Assembly: GCA_900550165.1 (NCBI GenBank)
Contig: URQY01000043.1
Location: 1-10,616 of the forward strand
Direction of reading: 5' to 3'
Length of the DNA: 10,616 nt
DNA from: an uncultured Eubacteriales bacterium
GTDB taxonomy: Bacteria; Bacillota; Clostridia; Oscillospirales; Oscillospiraceae
Shown here: piece after piece, positions 6,097 through 10,616 of the stretch
Layout: each line of letters starts with the position of its first letter
Numbering within the stretch: position 1 is the stretch's first letter
Made by a program: the position numbers and the translations under genes
Notes under the pieces: generated by a model
The model's input: the letters and a program-made list of their open reading frames with translations, nothing else
Told to the model about the DNA's origin: nothing
The model's database searches: none

Positions 6097-8001
6097 ATGA
6101 AAAAGAAACACTCTGTCGCCTCGAAGATCATCCTGATCCTCACGATGCTCTTCTTCTACCTCCCCATCCTCTATATCATCATCTTTTCGTTCAACGACTC
6201 CCGCTCGCTCACGAAGTTCAGCGGCTTTTCCCTGCGCTGGTATGAAAAGATGTTCGCAGACTCGACGATGATGGAGGCCGTCCTCTATACGGTCGTCATC
6301 GCCCTCATCGCGACTGTCGTTTCCACGGTCGTCGGCACGATCACGGCCATCGGTCTTTCCAAGTCCCGCAAGGTCGTGCAGAAAATGGTCGAGCGCATCA
6401 ACGACCTGCCCGTGATGAACCCCGATATCGTCACGGCCATCTCGCTTCTGATGTTCTTCAGCGTGCTCTCTGTCAAAAAGGGCTTCGGCACGCTTCTGCT
6501 CGCGCACATCATGTTCTGCATCCCCTATGTGATGCTCTCCGTCACGCCCAAGCTCCGCTCGCTCGATCCCAACCTCATCGACGCGGCAATGGACCTCGGC
6601 GCAACGCCGTTCCAGGCGCTCACAAAGGTCATCGTCCCGCAGATCAAGCCGGGCATCGTCTCCGGCGCGCTGATCGCGTTCACGATGAGCTTTGACGACT
6701 TCGTCATCTCCTACTTCACGACGGGCAACGGCGTGAGCAACATCTCCATCCTCGTCTACACGATGTCCAAGCGCGTCAATCCGTCCATCAACGCACTCTC
6801 CACCATCGTCATCCTGCTCATCACGCTGGCGCTCGGCGTGGTGAACATTGTGCCGATCGTGCGCGAAAAGCGCGAAAAGGACGGCAAGGCTTCCCGCGGT
6901 ATGAGCCGCAGGGCCGTCGCCGCTGTTGCCGCCGTGCTGGTGCTGGCCGTTCTCGGCGGCACTGTGGGCGCAGGCATCGCACAGAATCGCAAGAGTGCCG
7001 CCGCCATCGAAAAGTACGGCAGCAACGTTCTGAAGCTCTACCTCCCCGGCGAATACCTGGGCGAAAACGTCATCTCCGACTTTGAAAAGCAGTACGGCGT
7101 GCGCGTCATCGTCGAGAACTTCGACTCCAACGAGATGATGTACACCAAGCTCATGGCCGGCGACCGTTACGATGTCATCATTCCGTCCGACTACATGATC
7201 GAACGCCTGATGAACGAGGACTTCCTCCAGCCGCTTGACAAGAGCATGATCCCCAACATGGAGAACATGTCTGATGCCGTGCTCGGTATGAGCTACGACC
7301 CGGACAACACGTACTCCATCCCCTACTTCTGGGGCAGCGTCGGTCTCGTCTACAACCACGAGAACGTCGACCCTGCCGTCATCGAGAGCGAGGGCTGGGA
7401 GGTCCTGCGCAACACCGACTACGCCGGTCACATCTACATCTATGATTCCGAGCGCGACTCGTTCATGATGGCGTTCAAGGCGCTGGGCTACTCGATGAAC
7501 ACCGAGGACCCCAACGAGATCAACGACGCCTATGAGTGGCTCCTGCAGATGAACAACACCATGTCCCCCGTCTACGTGACCGACGAGGTCATCGACGGCA
7601 TGATGAACGGCTATAAGGACATCGCCGTTGTCTACTCCGGCGACGCGGCCGTGGTGCTTGATGAAAACGAAGACATGAGCTTCTATATGCCCTCCCAGGG
7701 CACGAACATCTGGTGCGATGCCATGGTCATTCCCCAAAATGCCGAGAATCCCAAGCTCGCCCACGAGTTCATCAACTACATGCTCACCTACGAGGCGGCA
7801 TTTGACAACACCGAGACGGTGGGTTATACTTCTCCCAACGCAGAAGTGTTTGAAGAAATGACCACGTCCGAGGACCTCTACGCCGAAAATGCCGCCTATC
7901 TCCCCCGCAGCGGTTACGAAAAGGACGAGATGTTCCACGACAACCAGGTGCTCATGCGCGAGCTGAGCCGTCTCTGGATCAAGGTCAAAGCTGCCAAGTA
8001 A
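6097..8001 (+). CDS. potCD: Fused polyamine permease and substrate-binding protein PotC-PotD
   Basis: This 634-residue protein joins a whole PotC permease to a whole PotD binding protein. Residues 1-255 hold six membrane segments and the EAA loop DAAMDLGATPFQALTKV (162-178). A very basic stretch (256-273) is followed by a seventh hydrophobic segment (about 274-296), then the binding domain (about 305-634). Topology fits: six segments put the basic linker inside, and the seventh carries the binding domain outside. PotD landmarks are SNEMMYTKL (344-352), SDYMIERL (364-371), YSIPYFWG (406-413), YSMNTEDP (465-472) and GTNIWCDAMVIP (535-546). Where E. coli PotD has the pocket tryptophan W34 in NWTEY, this protein has LPGEY (316-320). 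AAGGAG (8081-type spacing aside, at 6081-6086) lies 10 nt before the ATG. No separate signal peptide or lipobox is present. Confidence 0.92.
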   Translation: MKKKHSVASKIILILTMLFFYLPILYIIIFSFNDSRSLTKFSGFSLRWYEKMFADSTMMEAVLYTVVIALIATVVSTVVGTITAIGLSKSRKVVQKMVERINDLPVMNPDIVTAISLLMFFSVLSVKKGFGTLLLAHIMFCIPYVMLSVTPKLRSLDPNLIDAAMDLGATPFQALTKVIVPQIKPGIVSGALIAFTMSFDDFVISYFTTGNGVSNISILVYTMSKRVNPSINALSTIVILLITLALGVVNIVPIVREKREKDGKASRGMSRRAVAAVAAVLVLAVLGGTVGAGIAQNRKSAAAIEKYGSNVLKLYLPGEYLGENVISDFEKQYGVRVIVENFDSNEMMYTKLMAGDRYDVIIPSDYMIERLMNEDFLQPLDKSMIPNMENMSDAVLGMSYDPDNTYSIPYFWGSVGLVYNHENVDPAVIESEGWEVLRNTDYAGHIYIYDSERDSFMMAFKALGYSMNTEDPNEINDAYEWLLQMNNTMSPVYVTDEVIDGMMNGYKDIAVVYSGDAAVVLDENEDMSFYMPSQGTNIWCDAMVIPQNAENPKLAHEFINYMLTYEAAFDNTETVGYTSPNAEVFEEMTTSEDLYAENAAYLPRSGYEKDEMFHDNQVLMRELSRLWIKVKAAK

Positions 8002-8022
8002 ACAAGCAAAGGAGTTTTTGAG

Positions 8023-8412
8023 ATGAAAATCGGAGATACTTTTACCGTTAAGAAGACCGTCACCGAAGACATGACCGCTGCCGCCCTCGGCAGCGGCGGT
8101 CTGCCGGTATTCGGCACGCCGTACCTCGTCGCCATGGTCGAGAACGCCGCCTTCACTTACCTTCAGCAGGAGCTGCCCGAGGGCAAGAGCACCGTCGGCA
8201 CGAAGGTCGATATGGCCCACGTCTCCCCCTCCCCGGTCGGCATGGAGGTGAGCGTCACCGTCGAGGTCACGGACATTTCCGCAAACGGCAAGATGGTCGA
8301 CTTCAAGGCGACCGCGGCCGACACTGCCGGTCTCATCGGCGAGGGTACGCACCAGCGCGCCGTCATCACCGTGGATCGCTTCATGGACAAGTGCCAGGCA
8401 AAGCTCGGCTGA
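8023..8412 (+). CDS. FlK-like hotdog-fold acyl-CoA thioesterase
   Basis: This 129-residue protein belongs to the hotdog thioesterase group that includes the fluoroacetyl-CoA thioesterase FlK. Three residues, T32 (in VFGTPYLVAMVE), E40 and H66 (in DMAHVSPSPVG), have the same spacing (8 and 26) as the FlK catalytic residues Thr42, Glu50 and His76 as I recall them. GEGTHQRAVI (106-115) is also typical. Such proteins should hydrolyse a small acyl-CoA in the cytoplasm; most members do not act on fluoroacetyl-CoA and the natural substrate here is unknown. AAAGGAG (8008-8014) lies 8 nt before the ATG. It follows potCD by 21 nt with no terminator and precedes the radical SAM gene by 16 nt, so it is in the pot operon. 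Confidence 0.85.
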   Translation: MKIGDTFTVKKTVTEDMTAAALGSGGLPVFGTPYLVAMVENAAFTYLQQELPEGKSTVGTKVDMAHVSPSPVGMEVSVTVEVTDISANGKMVDFKATAADTAGLIGEGTHQRAVITVDRFMDKCQAKLG

Positions 8413-8428
8413 TTTTTAAGGAGGAACT

Positions 8429-9301
8429 ATGCACTATTCCGGAGCCGTTTATCGTCCCCCCAGCGAGGCACGCAGCCTGATCGTGCAGTGCACGCTCGGG
8501 TGCAGCCACAATAAGTGCGCCTTCTGCACGATGTACAAGGACAAAAAGTTCTCCATCAACCCCATCGAGCAGGTCCTTGCGGACCTCGCCGAGTCCCGCG
8601 CCTATGCGGGCTATATCGAAAAGATCTTTCTCGCCGACGGCGATGCGCTCATCCTGCCGATGGACTATCTTCTGACCGTTCTCGACTATATCCGCGACCA
8701 CTTCCCTACCTGCAAGCGCGTTGCGGCTTACGCAACGACCAAGGCCATCATGCGCAAGACGGACGACGAGCTGCGCACGCTGCGCGAGCACGGCCTCGGC
8801 ATCGTGTATATCGGCCTTGAGAGCGGCAACGAAGAGCTTCTCAAAAAGTTCTGCAAGGGCGTTACTGCCGAGGAGATCGTCTTAAACGCCATCCGCTGCA
8901 AGCAGGCGGGCATCGCCACCTCCGTCACGGCCATCAACGGCATGGCGGGCGCGAACGGCGACTGGCAGGCCCACGCCATCGACACGGCGAAAGCCGTTTC
9001 CCGCATGAAGCCCGACTATATCGCGTTTTTGACGCTTCGCGTCTACTCGGGCACGCCGCTGCACGACTGGATCGCGAGCGGCGAGTTCAAGATGATGGAG
9101 CCGCCCGAGCTGATGCGCGAAACGCGCCTCTTTTTGGAGCACATCGACTCCGACGGCAGCATCTTCCGCTCGAACCACGCGTCGAACTACCTCCCCCTCG
9201 GCGGCACGCTCAACCGCGACCGCGAATCGCTCATCCACACGATCGACGAAGCGCTCGACGGCAAAGTCCGCCTGCGCCGCGCGGTGGAACTGGGCCTATA
9301 A
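8429..9301 (+). CDS. Radical SAM protein of unknown function (GCSHNKCAFC type)
   Basis: The product has 290 residues and an N-terminal iron-sulfur motif at C25, C30 and C33, spaced CX4CX2C instead of the common CX3CX2C; C21 is a further cysteine four residues earlier. Other radical SAM landmarks are FLADGDAL (66-73) and IVYIGLESGNEELL (126-139). There is no B12-binding or TRAM domain and little sequence beyond the TIM-barrel core. Such short proteins are widespread in anaerobes, usually placed near COG1032 and annotated simply as radical SAM; I know of no established reaction. AAGGAGG (8418-8424) is 4 nt before the ATG. It is the last gene of the pot operon and is followed by a strong terminator. 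The superfamily is certain, the function open. Confidence 0.88.
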   Translation: MHYSGAVYRPPSEARSLIVQCTLGCSHNKCAFCTMYKDKKFSINPIEQVLADLAESRAYAGYIEKIFLADGDALILPMDYLLTVLDYIRDHFPTCKRVAAYATTKAIMRKTDDELRTLREHGLGIVYIGLESGNEELLKKFCKGVTAEEIVLNAIRCKQAGIATSVTAINGMAGANGDWQAHAIDTAKAVSRMKPDYIAFLTLRVYSGTPLHDWIASGEFKMMEPPELMRETRLFLEHIDSDGSIFRSNHASNYLPLGGTLNRDRESLIHTIDEALDGKVRLRRAVELGL

Positions 9302-9305
9302 GGAA

Positions 9306-9340
9306 AGAATAAGACCTGCCGAACGGCAGGTCTTATTTTC
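9306..9340 (+). terminator. Strong rho-independent terminator of the pot operon
   Basis: AATAAGACCTGCC (9308-9320) and GGCAGGTCTTATT (9325-9337) form a perfect 13-bp stem around GAAC. The T-run of the 3' arm continues as TT. It begins 6 nt after the radical SAM stop. The minus strand has a weaker T tract (TTATTCTTT), so some bidirectional action is possible. Confidence 0.92.
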
Positions 9341-9380
9341 GTCTTGGAACAGCTCAATTCAACCTGCGGTTAAAAAATAT

Positions 9381-9434
9381 TTCTACCGATTCTACCACCG
9401 ATCACTGTCCTTTTGCCGCCTCTGGCGCTATACT
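9381..9434 (+). promoter_or_regulatory. Possible promoter and direct repeats upstream of the XRE-TPR gene
   Basis: TATACT at 9429-9434 is a plausible -10, with a start near 9441 and a leader of about 48 nt; no good -35 is present at 16-18 nt, so an activator may be needed. Upstream, TTCTACCGA (9381-9389) and TTCTACCAC (9390-9398) are imperfect 9-bp direct repeats. Nothing else is seen in the 187-bp gap apart from the terminator at its left end. Confidence 0.3.
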
Positions 9435-9488
9435 GGGCTCACAGCAAAAGAAAAAAATATCCGTAAGGACACGCGAAAGGAGCACAGG

Positions 9489-10559
9489 ATGAAAAACCGT
9501 ATTGCAGATCAGATCCGTTTTTACCGCAAGCAGAAGGGGCTGACGCAGGAGCAGCTCGCCGAAGCGATGGGCGTCTCCGTCGCGGCAGTGAGCAAATGGG
9601 AGCAGGGGCAGAGTCTGCCGGAAATTCCAATGCTGATGGAGCTTGCCGACTTCTTTGACCTCTCGGTCGATGCGCTGCTCGGTTACCGGCTGCGCGCAAA
9701 CGACCGCAAGAGCATCGTCGAGCGCATGAAGCGTCTGCGCCGCGAGGACAATTATGATGAGGGCATTGCCGAGGCGGAAAAGGCGCTGCAAAAATTCCCG
9801 AACACCTTCGGCGTCGTCTACGAATGTGCCAAGCTTTTCGAGATGGCCGGTCTCAAGCGGCAGGACAAGAAGATGCAGGGCCGTTCGCTCGACCTGCTAT
9901 CGCACGCCATCCGCCTGCTTTCGCAAAACAGCGACCCGGAGATCAGCGAAATGTCGCTCCGGCTCGACATGGCGAACGTGCTGCTCGACATGGAGGACTG
10001 GGAACGCGCGCTCGCGCTCTTCAAGGAGAACAATGCCTGCGGCCTGCTCGACGACCAGATCGGCTGCCTGCTCGCGGGCGTGAAAGAGCGGCGCGAGGAG
10101 GGCGTGCCGTATCTTTCCATGGCATTGCTGCGCGCGGTCACCTCGCTCGTGCGCGTGTGCGACGGCTTTGCCAACGTATTTGAGGCGAGAGGAGACCTCC
10201 GATCGGCGATCGACATTTTGCAGTGGAAACATTCGATGCTTACAGGTCTCAGAAAAGGAGATTCCGTCAGCGAGCTTGATAAGATCAGCGCGGCCTCGCA
10301 CGCTGCGCTCGCGCGGCTTGAGTACAACAGCGGCGATTTGGACGGCGCGCGCGACGATCTCTCCCGCGCCAAGGCGCTGGCCGCCGCCTACGACGCCTCT
10401 CCCAGCCACAGCGCGGAGAACGTCCGCTTCTATGAGGGCATTGCAACCGTCGGCATTTACAGCGATTTCAGCCGCAGCGCGGTGGACGCGGCGTTTCACG
10501 CCTTTTTGGATGACGGCGGCACGAGCGAGCATGAATCCTTCTGGGAAAACGTAACATAA
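9489..10559 (+). CDS. XRE-family regulator with C-terminal TPR-like helical domain
   Basis: The product has 356 residues. An N-terminal XRE helix-turn-helix (about 5-63; 'GLTQEQLAEAMGVSVAAVSKWEQG' region at 17-40) ends in the common 'LSVDALLGY' stretch. The rest (about 70-345) is helical and carries TPR-like units, for example around 88-103 (DNYDEGIAEAEKALQK), 168-180 (MEDWERALALFKE) and 281-295 (SGDLDGARDDLSRAK). Related XRE-TPR proteins in Firmicutes often respond to proteins or small peptides, as in the RRNPP group, but no propeptide gene is visible nearby and membership is not shown. AAAGGAG (9476-9482) is 6 nt before the ATG. It lies outside the pot operon, behind its terminator, and its target genes cannot be told. 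An acidic-residue-rich C-terminus ends at TAA 10557. Confidence 0.85.
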   Translation: MKNRIADQIRFYRKQKGLTQEQLAEAMGVSVAAVSKWEQGQSLPEIPMLMELADFFDLSVDALLGYRLRANDRKSIVERMKRLRREDNYDEGIAEAEKALQKFPNTFGVVYECAKLFEMAGLKRQDKKMQGRSLDLLSHAIRLLSQNSDPEISEMSLRLDMANVLLDMEDWERALALFKENNACGLLDDQIGCLLAGVKERREEGVPYLSMALLRAVTSLVRVCDGFANVFEARGDLRSAIDILQWKHSMLTGLRKGDSVSELDKISAASHAALARLEYNSGDLDGARDDLSRAKALAAAYDASPSHSAENVRFYEGIATVGIYSDFSRSAVDAAFHAFLDDGGTSEHESFWENVT

Positions 10560-10590
10560 GCAAGTAAAATCAAACCAGAAAGCGACAAAA

Positions 10591-10616
10591 AGGGACATTC
10601 TCTCACTCGAGAGAAT
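10591..10616 (+). terminator. Probable terminator hairpin cut by the window edge
   Basis: ATTCTCTC (10597-10604) and GAGAGAAT (10609-10616) are perfect 8-bp arms around ACTC, reaching the last base of the window. An A-run and GGGAC precede the first arm, so the stem probably continues as GTCCC and a T-run outside. It lies about 35 nt after the XRE-TPR stop. A repeat-element end cannot be excluded. Confidence 0.55.

Noticed and set aside
6043..8352. A 769-codon open frame on the minus strand opposite potCD
   Set aside because: It is antisense to an unmistakable PotC-PotD protein, is rich in His, Asp, Val and Arg as expected from the complement of G/C-ending codons, and has no recognisable domain.
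8429..9301. Possible role of the radical SAM protein as a tRNA methylthiotransferase or oxygen-independent coproporphyrinogen oxidase
   Set aside because: It lacks a TRAM domain, an N-terminal methylthiotransferase domain and the HemN-type motifs, and it is too short.

Overview
The window looks like chromosome of a GC-rich, low-salt-bridge-poor ordinary Firmicute genome, most likely class Clostridia and probably an Oscillospiraceae-type gut anaerobe. The reasons are the strong AGGAGG-type ribosome binding sites, sigma-A-like promoters, a Firmicutes-style cysteine-rich YceD next to rpmF, a Gram-positive polyamine transporter with a substrate-binding domain fused to a permease, and a 'GCSHNKCAFC' radical SAM protein. 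The organism is inferred from gene content only. No phage, transposase, CRISPR, tRNA or rRNA was seen.

Left part, minus strand (1-1840): the N-terminal 283 codons of the ribosome-assembly GTPase Der run off the left edge. They have their own promoter and leader. Upstream lies a separate yceD-rpmF unit (DUF177 protein and ribosomal protein bL32), driven by a perfect-consensus promoter at 1808-1836 and ended by a terminator at 991-1028. Divergent from it, on the plus strand, is a monocistronic RluA-family RNA pseudouridine synthase (1968-2924) with a strong terminator.

Centre, plus strand (about 2970-9340): one apparent six-gene operon. It starts at a promoter near 3011-3038 flanked by inverted repeats and ends at a 13-bp-stem terminator at 9308-9339. 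Order: XRE-cupin regulator, potA, potB, a potC-potD fusion, an FlK-like hotdog thioesterase, and a radical SAM protein. The first four make a self-regulated spermidine/putrescine ABC importer: PotA powers it, PotB and the PotC part form the channel, and the PotD part is tethered outside the membrane by a seventh transmembrane segment. The last two genes have no evident role in polyamine uptake and may handle something linked to it.

The most unusual feature is PotA. It is 529 residues instead of about 350-380, and the extra length is explained by two additional copies of an approximately 86-residue acidic module that resembles its own C-terminal TOBE domain, giving three in tandem. Right part (9341-10616): a separate XRE-TPR regulator with its own upstream region and the first half of a probable terminator cut by the window edge.
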